Below, piece after piece: positions 1-6,480 of a DNA stretch of 6,555 nt. The first letter of the stretch is position 1, and every line of letters begins with the position of its first letter. This DNA is from Lachnospiraceae bacterium. Lineage in GTDB: Bacteria > Bacillota > Clostridia > Lachnospirales > Lachnospiraceae. The notes under the pieces are model-generated. The model ran no database searches and had not been told where the DNA came from. It was given only the letters and a program-made list of their open reading frames with translations. The position numbers and the translations under genes were made by a program. Location of the stretch: assembly GCA_900755865.1 (NCBI GenBank), contig CAAEHZ010000511.1, positions 1-6,555 of the forward strand. The letters are read 5' to 3'.

Positions 1-20
1 TCAGACAGGTATATTAAGAT

Positions 21-1118
21 ATGAAACTAGGTATTGTCGGTTTACCGAATGTGGGAAAGAGTACATTATTCAATTCTCTGACAAAGGCAGGGGCAGAATC
101 TGCGAATTATCCCTTCTGTACCATTGACCCGAATATTGGAATTGTAGCAGTGCCGGATGAACGTCTGAAGCTGCTGGGAGATATGTATCATTCTAAGAAG
201 GTTACACCTGCAGTGATTGAATTTGTGGATATTGCGGGTCTGGTAAAGGGGGCCTCCAAGGGTGAGGGGCTTGGCAATCAGTTTTTGAGCAATATCAGGG
301 AAGTGGATGCCATTGTCCATGTGGTAAGATGCTTTGAGGATACCAATGTTATCCATGTGGACGGCAGTGTCAATCCTCTGCGGGATATTGAAACAATCAA
401 TCTGGAGCTGATTTTCTCTGACCTGGAGGTACTGGAGAGAAGGCTGGCAAAGGTAATTAAGGCTGCCAGAATGGATAAGACCTATGCAAAGGAGCTTGCT
501 CTTCTGGAGAGATTGAAGGCACATCTGGAAAGCGGAAAGATGGCAAAGGCAATGGAAGTGACAGACGAGGATGAACTGGCGCTTTTGAAGGAATATAATC
601 TTCTGACCTACAAGCCGGTAATTTATGCGGCAAATGTTTCCGAGGAGGATTTGGCGGATGATGGCGCTTCTAACAGGATGGTAGAGGAAGTCAGAGAATT
701 TGCAGCGGGCGAGGGCAGTGAGGTATTTGTTATCTGCGCCCAGATTGAGCAGGAGATTTCCGAGCTGGATGAAGATGAGAAGGCAATGTTCCTGGAGGAT
801 CTCGGTTTAAAGGAATCCGGATTGGAAAAGCTGATTAAGGCAAGCTATCATATCCTTGGACTGATGAGCTTTCTGACTGCAGGAGAGGATGAAACCAGAG
901 CATGGACAATCAAAATCGGAACAAAGGCACCTCAGGCAGCAGGTAAGATTCACTCTGACTTTGAGCGTGGCTTCATCAAGGCGGAGGTTGTAAATTATAA
1001 GGATCTTTTGGAGCATGGTTCTCTTGCAGCAGCCAGAGAAAAAGGACTGGTTGGTATTGAGGGCAAGGACTATGTGGTAAAGGATGGAGATGTAATTCTG
1101 TTCCGCTTTAATGTATAA
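21..1118 (+). CDS. ychF: Redox-regulated ATPase YchF (OLA1/Obg-related P-loop NTPase)
   Basis: This cytoplasmic P-loop NTPase belongs to the YchF/OLA1 branch of the Obg family; family members prefer ATP to GTP and associate with ribosomes and stress responses. The 365 aa match the usual length of about 363. Visible motifs are the P-loop GLPNVGKS (7-14), a switch I region with [10 protein letters not shown] (29-38), the G3 motif DIAG (70-73) followed by [15 protein letters not shown], and NVSE (205-208) in place of the GTPase NKxD. That substitution fits ATP preference. Leu74 sits where Ras-type GTPases have the catalytic Gln. His112 aligns by eye with E. coli His114, reported as catalytic. 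A C-terminal TGS domain spans about 283-365 and ends in the family-typical [17 protein letters not shown]. The start fits the family N-terminus exactly, although only a weak AGG lies about 11 nt upstream. lgt follows 79 nt later with no terminator seen between them. Confidence 0.97.
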   Translation: MKLGIVGLPNVGKSTLFNSLTKAGAESANYPFCTIDPNIGIVAVPDERLKLLGDMYHSKKVTPAVIEFVDIAGLVKGASKGEGLGNQFLSNIREVDAIVHVVRCFEDTNVIHVDGSVNPLRDIETINLELIFSDLEVLERRLAKVIKAARMDKTYAKELALLERLKAHLESGKMAKAMEVTDEDELALLKEYNLLTYKPVIYAANVSEEDLADDGASNRMVEEVREFAAGEGSEVFVICAQIEQEISELDEDEKAMFLEDLGLKESGLEKLIKASYHILGLMSFLTAGEDETRAWTIKIGTKAPQAAGKIHSDFERGFIKAEVVNYKDLLEHGSLAAAREKGLVGIEGKDYVVKDGDVILFRFNV

Positions 1119-1187
1119 AAAGAATGGGCGGAGCGGAAATGCTGTTGGTAAGATGCGTGCCTGCGGATAATGCAGGTATGCAGGAAT

Positions 1188-1191
1188 GGAG
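1188..1191 (+). promoter_or_regulatory. Shine-Dalgarno deciding the lgt start
   Basis: GGAG lies 6 nt before the ATG at 1198. It overlaps the alternative in-frame ATG at 1186, whose own upstream AGG is too close to act as a ribosome binding site. This favours the 299-residue form of Lgt. Confidence 0.6.
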
Positions 1192-1197
1192 ATTATA

Positions 1198-2097
1198 ATG
1201 AACGCAGGTGATATTGCATTCCCTAATCTGGGAATCTATTTAAAGGATGTGCCCCGTTCCTTCAGCGTTTTCGGTTTTGAAATTGCGTTTTACGGGCTGA
1301 TTATCGGCATTGGTGTGCTGGCGGGGATTCTGATGGCGGCGCATCAGGCGAAGGTGACGGGGCAGGACCCGGACACCTATTGGGATTTTGCTATTTATGC
1401 GGTGATTTTTTCTGTGATTGGCGCCAGAATTTATTACGTTGTCTTTGCCTGGGATTATTATAAAGATAATCTTTTAAGTGTGTTCAATATCCGAGGCGGC
1501 GGCATGGCGATTTACGGCGGTGTCATTGCGGCTTTTATCACGCTGTTTGTGTATTGCCGGATAAAGAAAAAGAATCCTTTTCTCATGGGAGATACCGCCA
1601 TGGCGGGACTTTTGCTGGGACAGGTTATCGGACGCTGGGGTAATTTCATGAACAGGGAAGTGTTCGGCGAGTATTACAACGGACTTTTCTCCATGCAGCT
1701 TCCCATTGCAGCGGTTCGGGCAAGGGACATTTCAGAGAACATTGCAGCCCATATTCCGGAGGGGGCAAACTATATCAATGTGCATCCCACCTTCCTTTAT
1801 GAGAGTGTATGGAATCTGGCAGTGATGTTTCTGATGCTGGCATACCGGAAGCATAAGAAATTTGATGGGGAACTCTGCCTGTTTTATCTGGGCGGATACG
1901 GTCTGGGACGATTTATTATTGAAGGAATCCGGACGGATACGCTGTTCCTGCCGGGGACAACGATACCGGTTTCCCAGGTGCTTGCGCTGCTTATGCTGAT
2001 TTTGGCAGTCTGCATGGATGTGGCAGTGCGGATTCGGCTGAAAAAGAAGCCCCAGGTGGTAAAGGAAGAGGTGCCTGACGGGGCAGCAGAGAAATAA
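1198..2097 (+). CDS. lgt: Prolipoprotein diacylglyceryl transferase (Lgt)
   Basis: This integral membrane enzyme transfers diacylglyceryl from phosphatidylglycerol to the lipobox Cys of prolipoproteins, the first step of lipoprotein maturation. The 299 aa carry several hydrophobic segments, the first near residues 25-45. The Lgt signature GRWGNFMNREVFG lies at 145-157, with Arg146 matching essential E. coli Arg143. Later conserved blocks are HPTFLYE and GLGRFIIEGIRTD, as in the E. coli C-terminal half. The usual HGG motif is IYGG here, with Tyr106 at the E. coli His103 position. The C-terminus is a Lys/Glu-rich cytoplasmic tail. I chose the ATG at 1198 over the in-frame ATG at 1186 because GGAG at 1188-1191 is 6 nt upstream of 1198, while 1186 has AGG only 1 nt away. 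The earlier start would add four residues. Two terminators follow the stop codon. Confidence 0.95.
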   Translation: MNAGDIAFPNLGIYLKDVPRSFSVFGFEIAFYGLIIGIGVLAGILMAAHQAKVTGQDPDTYWDFAIYAVIFSVIGARIYYVVFAWDYYKDNLLSVFNIRGGGMAIYGGVIAAFITLFVYCRIKKKNPFLMGDTAMAGLLLGQVIGRWGNFMNREVFGEYYNGLFSMQLPIAAVRARDISENIAAHIPEGANYINVHPTFLYESVWNLAVMFLMLAYRKHKKFDGELCLFYLGGYGLGRFIIEGIRTDTLFLPGTTIPVSQVLALLMLILAVCMDVAVRIRLKKKPQVVKEEVPDGAAEK

Positions 2098-2130
2098 ATG
2101 AAAAATATTTAAAATGTAAAAAACAGGAAA

Positions 2131-2172
2131 AAGGACAGGAAAACAGAAGATATTGTTTACCTGTCTTTTTTT
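2131..2172 (+). terminator. Intrinsic terminator downstream of lgt (first of two)
   Basis: The arms GACAGG (2134-2139) and CCTGTC (2160-2165) pair perfectly. After one A-A mismatch the stem continues with AAACA (2141-2145) against TGTTT (2154-2158), leaving a small loop. Seven T residues follow directly (2166-2172), and upstream A residues can extend the stem against them. This is a classical Rho-independent terminator 34 nt after the lgt stop, ending the ychF-lgt unit. Confidence 0.88.
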
Positions 2173-2184
2173 GATACCATATCT

Positions 2185-2235
2185 AGTGGAAGTTCTCCCG
2201 AAAAGTCATTTCGGGAGGGGTTCCGCTCTTTTTTT
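2185..2235 (+). terminator. Second, stronger intrinsic terminator in tandem
   Basis: A 9-bp stem, CTCCCGAAA (2195-2203) with TTTCGGGAG (2209-2217), closes a 5-nt loop. It extends through two U-G pairs and a G-G mismatch into an outer stem, AGTGGAA (2185-2191) with TTCCGCT (2221-2227). C plus seven T residues (2229-2235) follow. It starts only 12 nt after the T-tract of the first terminator and lies just upstream of the mraZ promoter, insulating the dcw operon from read-through. Confidence 0.9.
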
Positions 2236-2251
2236 GCCCGAAACTTTCTAC

Positions 2252-2290
2252 TTGTAAAATTCTTAAGAATAGATTAAAATCTATATAAAA
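2252..2290 (+). promoter_or_regulatory. Predicted sigma-A promoter of the mraZ/dcw operon
   Basis: TTGTAA (2252-2257) and TAAAAT (2275-2280) are separated by exactly 17 nt and resemble the -35 and -10 consensus. Transcription would start near 2287, giving a leader of about 95 nt before mraZ. An alternative register uses TTCTTA (2260-2265) with TATATA (2282-2287) or TATAAA (2284-2289). The palindromes ATTCTTAAGAAT (2259-2270) and ATAGATTAAAATCTAT (2269-2284) cover the spacer and -10 box and could bind a regulator. Placement between the tandem terminators and mraZ supports the call. No start-site data are available. Confidence 0.7.
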
Positions 2291-2331
2291 GTGGGATGAA
2301 TATGGCGATAAATCCCATAAAGTGGGATGAA
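2288..2331 (+). promoter_or_regulatory. Putative MraZ operator (GTGGGATGAA boxes)
   Basis: The 13-mer AAAGTGGGATGAA occurs twice, at 2288-2300 and 2319-2331, offset 31 bp (about three helical turns). Between the copies lie a degenerate TGGCGAT (2303-2309) and an inverted ATCCCA (2312-2317). MraZ proteins are known to bind short direct repeats containing TGGG or GTGG upstream of their own gene, with about 10-bp periodicity, and to repress the operon. Here the boxes lie just downstream of the predicted transcription start. The match to the general box type and the location are seen; binding is inference. Confidence 0.72.
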
Positions 2332-2371
2332 AGTCCAAAAAGGATATCTCATCCGCTGTTTTTTGACTGGT

Positions 2372-2377
2372 GGTGAT
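2372..2377 (+). promoter_or_regulatory. Shine-Dalgarno deciding the mraZ start
   Basis: GGTGAT, within the sequence CTGGTGGTGATT, matches the 3' half of the AAGGAGGTGATC consensus and ends 4 nt before the ATG at 2382. In-frame GTG codons at 2370 and 2373 lie inside this site, so they are unlikely starts. Confidence 0.6.
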
Positions 2378-2381
2378 TGCA

Positions 2382-2813
2382 ATGTTTATGGGCAGATACA
2401 ATCATACAATTGACCCGAAAGGCAGGTTGAGTATTCCTTCAAAGTACCGCGAGATTCTGGGAGATGAATTTGTGGTTTCCAAGGGAATGGATGGCTGCTT
2501 ATTTGTGTACGCCAACGAGGACTGGAAGGTCTTTGAGGCAAAACTTGCATCATTACCGCTTATCAATCAGGAAGCAAGACAGTTCGCCAGGTTCTTTCTT
2601 TCCGGTGCCCAGTATGTGACTGTGGACAAGCAGGGGCGTATTCTGATGCCTCAGGATTTAAGGGAGTTTGCAGGACTGGAAAAGGATGTTGTGCTTGCGG
2701 GCATGGGCGGACGGATTGAAATCTGGAGCCTTGAGAAGTGGGAAGAGAACAGCAGTCAGGTGGATATCAATCAGATTTCCCAGGGTATGATAAATCTTGG
2801 ATTAACGATTTAA
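2382..2813 (+). CDS. mraZ: Transcriptional regulator MraZ
   Basis: MraZ is the first gene of most dcw clusters. It is a DNA-binding protein with two SpoVT/AbrB-like (MraZ) repeats that forms large rings and represses its own operon. The 143 aa match the family length. The N-terminus MFMGRYNHTIDPKGRLSIP is nearly the same as the familiar Firmicutes N-terminus, which fixes the start at ATG 2382 rather than GTG 2370. The two hallmark DxxxR motifs are D11-R15 (DPKGR) and D82-R86 (DKQGR), the second followed by ILMPQDLREFAGL. The gene lies 9 nt before rsmH, and its stop codon overlaps the rsmH Shine-Dalgarno, so the two are translationally close. Regulation is probably through the GTGGGATGAA boxes in its leader. 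Family members also influence RsmH activity and division. Nothing is truncated. Confidence 0.96.
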   Translation: MFMGRYNHTIDPKGRLSIPSKYREILGDEFVVSKGMDGCLFVYANEDWKVFEAKLASLPLINQEARQFARFFLSGAQYVTVDKQGRILMPQDLREFAGLEKDVVLAGMGGRIEIWSLEKWEENSSQVDINQISQGMINLGLTI

Positions 2814-2822
2814 GGAGAAAGG

Positions 2823-3761
2823 ATGCCGATGGAATTTAAACATTATTCCGTTCTTTTGGAGGAAACAATTGAACAGCTGCAGGTCAGACCGGACGGCATC
2901 TATGTAGACGGAACACTGGGAGGCGGCGGTCATGCCAATGAGGTGTGCAGGAGGCTTACCACCGGACATTTTTACGGAATCGACCAGGATGACGCAGCCA
3001 TTGAAGCAGCAGGAAAAAGACTGGAAGGATATGGAGAAAAGGTAACGATTATCCGGGACAACTACTGTAATATGAAGGCGGCGCTTGCCGGTTATCATGT
3101 GGAAAAGGTAGATGGAATTGTACTGGATTTGGGGGTTTCTTCCTATCAGTTGGATACAGAGGAAAGAGGGTTTTCCTATCGGTTTGATGCGCCGCTGGAT
3201 ATGCGGATGGACAAGCGCAGCAGCCTGACGGCACGGGATATTGTAAACGGTTATTCGGAAACAGAGCTGTTTCATATTATCCGGGACTACGGGGAAGACC
3301 AGTTTGCAAAAAATATTGCAAAACACATAGTAAGGGCAAGACAGGAGAAGCCGATTGAAACGACCTTTGAACTGAATGAGGTGATTAAGGCGGCGATTCC
3401 CGCAAAGATGCGTCAGAACGGACATCCCTCCAAGCAGACCTTTCAGGCAATCCGGATTGAATGCAATAAAGAGCTGGATGTTTTGAAAAACTCACTGGAT
3501 GAATTTATTGATATGCTGAATCCGGGAGGCAGACTTTGTATTATTACCTTTCATTCACTGGAGGACAGGATTGTAAAGGCTGCATTTCGGAAAAATGAAA
3601 ATCCCTGTACCTGTCCGCCGGAGTTTCCGGTCTGTGTATGCGGGAAAAAATCAAAAGGGAGAGTAATTACGAAAAAGCCTATTCTTCCCGGCGTGGAAGA
3701 ACTGGAAGAAAACAGTCGTTCCAAGAGTGCGAAGCTGAGAGTATTCCAGAGAGGGGAATAA
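2823..3761 (+). CDS. rsmH: 16S rRNA (cytosine1402-N4)-methyltransferase RsmH (MraW)
   Basis: RsmH uses S-adenosylmethionine to methylate N4 of C1402 in 16S rRNA at the ribosomal P site. The 312 aa match the usual length. The N-terminal HYSVLLEE (7-14) is followed by the SAM motif DGTLGGGGH (29-37), the acidic GIDQDD (52-57), DLGVSS (102-107), and then [32 protein letters not shown] and [18 protein letters not shown]. The C-terminal [12 protein letters not shown] is typical. A Cys cluster, C262-x-C264 and C271-x-C273, lies in a loop before the C-terminus; I recall similar clusters in other Firmicutes. The start at 2823 has AAGGAG (2812-2817) 5 nt upstream, better than Met3. The gene sits between mraZ and ftsL as in other dcw operons. 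Confidence 0.97.
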   Translation: MPMEFKHYSVLLEETIEQLQVRPDGIYVDGTLGGGGHANEVCRRLTTGHFYGIDQDDAAIEAAGKRLEGYGEKVTIIRDNYCNMKAALAGYHVEKVDGIVLDLGVSSYQLDTEERGFSYRFDAPLDMRMDKRSSLTARDIVNGYSETELFHIIRDYGEDQFAKNIAKHIVRARQEKPIETTFELNEVIKAAIPAKMRQNGHPSKQTFQAIRIECNKELDVLKNSLDEFIDMLNPGGRLCIITFHSLEDRIVKAAFRKNENPCTCPPEFPVCVCGKKSKGRVITKKPILPGVEELEENSRSKSAKLRVFQRGE

Positions 3762-3805
3762 CAGCTCAGAAATTGAAAAAATGGGAAAGTGAAAGAGGAT
3801 GGAGT

Positions 3806-4279
3806 ATGAATCAAAGAACAGGGAATAGAAGGGTTCCCCTGAGAAATGAATATATCTACGGCAGTGCAGTGCCGAAGATTGCGGTTGTACCGGAGCCGGA
3901 GCGGAGAAAAAGACAGCCTCAGCCTGCGGTCAGAAAGAACCGGGAAAAGGCAGGACATATGAACTTTGGGTATGTGCTGTTTCTGGTGGCTGCCATGTGT
4001 GCAGCGGCATTTGTACTGATTCATTATATTCAGCTACAGGCGGATTTGACACAAAAGACGAAGGTAGTTGCTGCAAAGCAGGTGGAACTGAACAATTTAA
4101 AGCTGGCGAATGACGAGGAATATAACCGGGTTATCAGCAGTATAAATCTGGAGGAAATCAAGAGAATTGCCATCGGAGAACTTGGGATGACCTATGCCCA
4201 GGAGGGACAAATTGTGACTTATGCCAATGAGAAAAATGATTATATGCGACAGGTTACAAAATCAGAGGTGTCGGATTGA
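3806..4279 (+). CDS. ftsL: FtsL-like septum formation protein (bitopic, coiled coil)
   Basis: This small bitopic protein has the FtsL/DivIC architecture. A basic, Pro-rich cytoplasmic N-terminus (1-52) leads to one transmembrane segment (about 53-75, NFGYVLFLVAAMCAAAFVLI), a heptad-like coiled coil (about 76-112) and the FtsL-type end LEEIKRIAIGELGM (115-128), then GQIV (134-137). FtsL joins DivIB and DivIC and helps activate the septal synthase FtsW with its partner PBP. Identification rests on architecture, this motif and position between rsmH and pbp, because FtsL sequences diverge strongly. The start is ATG 3806, with AGAGG (3794-3798) 7 nt upstream. The frame is open back to an ATG at 3638, but that would lie inside rsmH and add an unlikely 56-residue extension. 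The gene starts 44 nt after rsmH and its stop overlaps the next start. Its length is 157 aa. Confidence 0.85.
   Translation: MNQRTGNRRVPLRNEYIYGSAVPKIAVVPEPERRKRQPQPAVRKNREKAGHMNFGYVLFLVAAMCAAAFVLIHYIQLQADLTQKTKVVAAKQVELNNLKLANDEEYNRVISSINLEEIKRIAIGELGMTYAQEGQIVTYANEKNDYMRQVTKSEVSD
4264..4270 (+). promoter_or_regulatory. Shine-Dalgarno supporting the TTG start of the PBP gene
   Basis: AGAGGTG lies within the last codons of ftsL, 5 nt before TTG 4276. It supports this non-ATG start over the internal ATG at 4318, which would remove the N-terminal basic stretch before the membrane anchor. Confidence 0.7.
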
Positions 4280-6471
4280 AAAAAGAGAATAACAGGCAAA
4301 ATAAATTTTCCATAAAAATGCAAAAGAAGCTGGTGGTACTGTTCATTTTTGTACTGCTGGCTTTTGCTGGATTGAGCGCAAGGCTGTTCTGGCTTGCCAG
4401 AGAAAAGGAAAACCAGTATCAGAAGCGGGTTTTATCCCAACAGCAGTACAGCTCCACCAGTATTCCCTACAGAAGAGGAGATATTGTTGACGCAAGAGGA
4501 ACAAGGCTTGCAACCAGCGAAAAGGTTTACAATCTGATAGTTGATGCAAAGGTAATGAATACAGAGGTTTCCGGCAAGAAGCCCTATCTGGAGCCTACGC
4601 TGGATGCGTTGGGACAGTATTTTGATTTGGACATGGCAGTCATCAGACAGCATGTGACAACAAATACCACTTCCTCCTGGTATGTGGCGGCAAAGCGGCT
4701 GAACTATGATGAAATCAGCGGCTTTAAGGAGGCACAGCAGGAAAATTCCAATATTAAGGGAATCTGGTTTGAAGAGGAATATAAAAGAATTTATCCCTAC
4801 GGTTCTCTGGCGGCGGATGCCATTGGCTTTACCAGCACGGACGGACAGGGCAGCTATGGGCTGGAGGAGTACTATAATGCTACCTTAAACGGTGTAAACG
4901 GCAGGGAGTACGGATATCTGAATGATGATTTGACGTTGGAGCGGACGGTAAAGGCTGCTATTGACGGAAATACCATCCATTCTACCATAGATGCCAACAT
5001 CCAGATGATTGTGGAGAAATATCTGAAACAGTTCATGGAAGAGCACAAGGACGAATACCAGGAGGGGAACGGTGCGGAAAATGTAGGCTGTATCATCATG
5101 CAGGTGGATACAGGCGAGATACTTGCCATGGCAAGCTACCCTACCTATGACCTGAATGATGTGCGGAATACGGACAGCCTTCTTGGAAGCAAGATGGTGG
5201 AAAAGGTAACAAAGGAGAACGGATATTACGAGATAAAGAAGAACGGGCAGATTATCAATGCGGAAACCCTTGCCCAGATGGATGATGATGCAATCCTGCT
5301 GAATCTGAACAATTTATGGAAGAATTACTGCATTACCTCCACCTATGAGCCGGGTTCCACAGCGAAGCCCTTTACTGTGGCGGCAGCGCTGGAAACGGGG
5401 GCAATTTCCCCAAATGCAACCTTTGAATGTAACGGCTCTCTGGAGGTGGGAGGACATACTATACGGTGCCACAACCGGTATGACGGGGTGCTGACCCTGC
5501 AGGGAGCAGTGGCAAAATCCTGTAATGTGACGATGATGAAAATTGGGCAGGCAATGGGAAAAGAGGAATTTTGCCGGTATCAGCAGATTTTCAATTTTGG
5601 TCTGCGCTCCAATGTGGATTTGGCGGGAGAAGCGAGAACGGCAAGCCTGATTTATCAGGCAGAGGATATGGGACCGACTGACCTTGCCACAAATACCTTC
5701 GGGCAGAACTTTAATGTCACTATGATACAGATGATTACCAGCTTCTGTTCATTGATTAACGGCGGCTATCTGTATGAGCCCCATATGGTAAGTAAGATTA
5801 CCAATGCCAGTGGTGCAACGGTGCAGAACATTGAACCCCGTATCTTAAAGCAGACGATTTCCGAAACCACTTCGGAATACATCAGACAGTACTGTACGGC
5901 GGTTGTAACAGAGGGAACCGGTAAAACGGCAAGACCGGCGGGATATATGATAGGCGGTAAGACGGGAACCGCGGAAACCATTGACCAGAATACCCATCAG
6001 CGTTCCGATACCGACCATGTAGTATCCTTTATCGGATTCGCTCCTGCGGATGACCCGCAGATTGCAATTTATGTGGTGGTGGACAGACCGAACGTAAGCC
6101 ATCAGGGCGATGCAAAGTATGCAACCCGTATTGTCAGAAGTATTTTAACGGAAACTCTGCCCTATCTGAATATTTTTATGACAGAGGAATTAAGCGATAC
6201 AGAGAAGGCAGAGCTGGAAGCACTGCAGCTTGAAATTACCACCCAGTATACACAGAAGCCGGAAAAGGACGGCTTAGATACGGAGGATGGAAACGGGAAC
6301 AATGCAGAAGGGGATGTTCCGAAGTGGATGAGCTTCCCTGTTGACCCGGCATCCGGTTATCGGGTTGACCCGGAAACCGGGGATGAATATGATGCCCAGA
6401 CAGGCGTTTTAATCGGAAGCGGCGAAACCAACCTTGGAAACGATGTCCCCATCAACCCGAATATCGAGTAA
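4276..6471 (+). CDS. Class B penicillin-binding protein (FtsI/PBP2B/SpoVD-type septal transpeptidase)
   Basis: This membrane-anchored D,D-transpeptidase cross-links peptidoglycan, most likely at the septum with FtsW and FtsL. A basic N-terminus leads to one transmembrane anchor (about 17-40), then a PBP dimerisation domain with the hallmark RRGDIVDARGTRLA (66-79), and a transpeptidase domain. Its active-site motifs are S361-T-A-K364, S415-C-N417 and K562-T-G564. An insertion of about 45 residues (about 297-347) precedes LWKNYCITSTYEPGS. C385 and C398 lie close together and could pair. After the transpeptidase domain comes a 95-residue acidic tail instead of PASTA domains, with a short DPxTG-like repeat (689-714). 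Translation starts at TTG, overlapping the ftsL stop by 4 nt, with AGAGGTG upstream, which suggests coupling. Whether this is the vegetative FtsI or a sporulation SpoVD paralogue cannot be settled here, so no symbol is given. The 731 aa appear complete. Confidence 0.93.
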   Translation: MKKENNRQNKFSIKMQKKLVVLFIFVLLAFAGLSARLFWLAREKENQYQKRVLSQQQYSSTSIPYRRGDIVDARGTRLATSEKVYNLIVDAKVMNTEVSGKKPYLEPTLDALGQYFDLDMAVIRQHVTTNTTSSWYVAAKRLNYDEISGFKEAQQENSNIKGIWFEEEYKRIYPYGSLAADAIGFTSTDGQGSYGLEEYYNATLNGVNGREYGYLNDDLTLERTVKAAIDGNTIHSTIDANIQMIVEKYLKQFMEEHKDEYQEGNGAENVGCIIMQVDTGEILAMASYPTYDLNDVRNTDSLLGSKMVEKVTKENGYYEIKKNGQIINAETLAQMDDDAILLNLNNLWKNYCITSTYEPGSTAKPFTVAAALETGAISPNATFECNGSLEVGGHTIRCHNRYDGVLTLQGAVAKSCNVTMMKIGQAMGKEEFCRYQQIFNFGLRSNVDLAGEARTASLIYQAEDMGPTDLATNTFGQNFNVTMIQMITSFCSLINGGYLYEPHMVSKITNASGATVQNIEPRILKQTISETTSEYIRQYCTAVVTEGTGKTARPAGYMIGGKTGTAETIDQNTHQRSDTDHVVSFIGFAPADDPQIAIYVVVDRPNVSHQGDAKYATRIVRSILTETLPYLNIFMTEELSDTEKAELEALQLEITTQYTQKPEKDGLDTEDGNGNNAEGDVPKWMSFPVDPASGYRVDPETGDEYDAQTGVLIGSGETNLGNDVPINPNIE

Positions 6472-6480
6472 CAGTTCAGC

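Noticed and set aside
1..20. End of an upstream gene before ychF
   Set aside because: Only 20 bases are available, too few to support any coding call.
66..524. Minus-strand open frame of 152 codons inside ychF
   Set aside because: It is fully antisense to a highly conserved gene, has no family features and low-complexity content typical of shadow frames.
1160..1184. Small hairpin (CCTGC/GCAGG) with a repeated TGCAGG between ychF and lgt
   Set aside because: The stem is only 5 bp with no T-tract, so it is not a credible terminator or riboswitch.
2098..2381. A riboswitch, T-box or small RNA in the lgt-mraZ spacer
   Set aside because: The spacer is accounted for by two terminators, a promoter and MraZ-type boxes; I see no T-box sequence or recognisable riboswitch core.
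3638..3805. A 56-residue N-terminal extension of the FtsL-like gene starting inside rsmH
   Set aside because: It overlaps conserved rsmH codons in another frame, has no FtsL-like features, and the ATG at 3806 has a well-placed AGAGG.
2802..4024. Long minus-strand open frames opposite rsmH and ftsL (2802-3425 and 3551-4024)
   Set aside because: Their translations are Cys/His/Ser-rich with no recognisable domain, and they lie opposite clearly conserved genes.
4706..4888. Plus-strand 60-codon frame inside the PBP gene
   Set aside because: It lies in an alternative frame of a conserved domain and encodes no recognisable protein.
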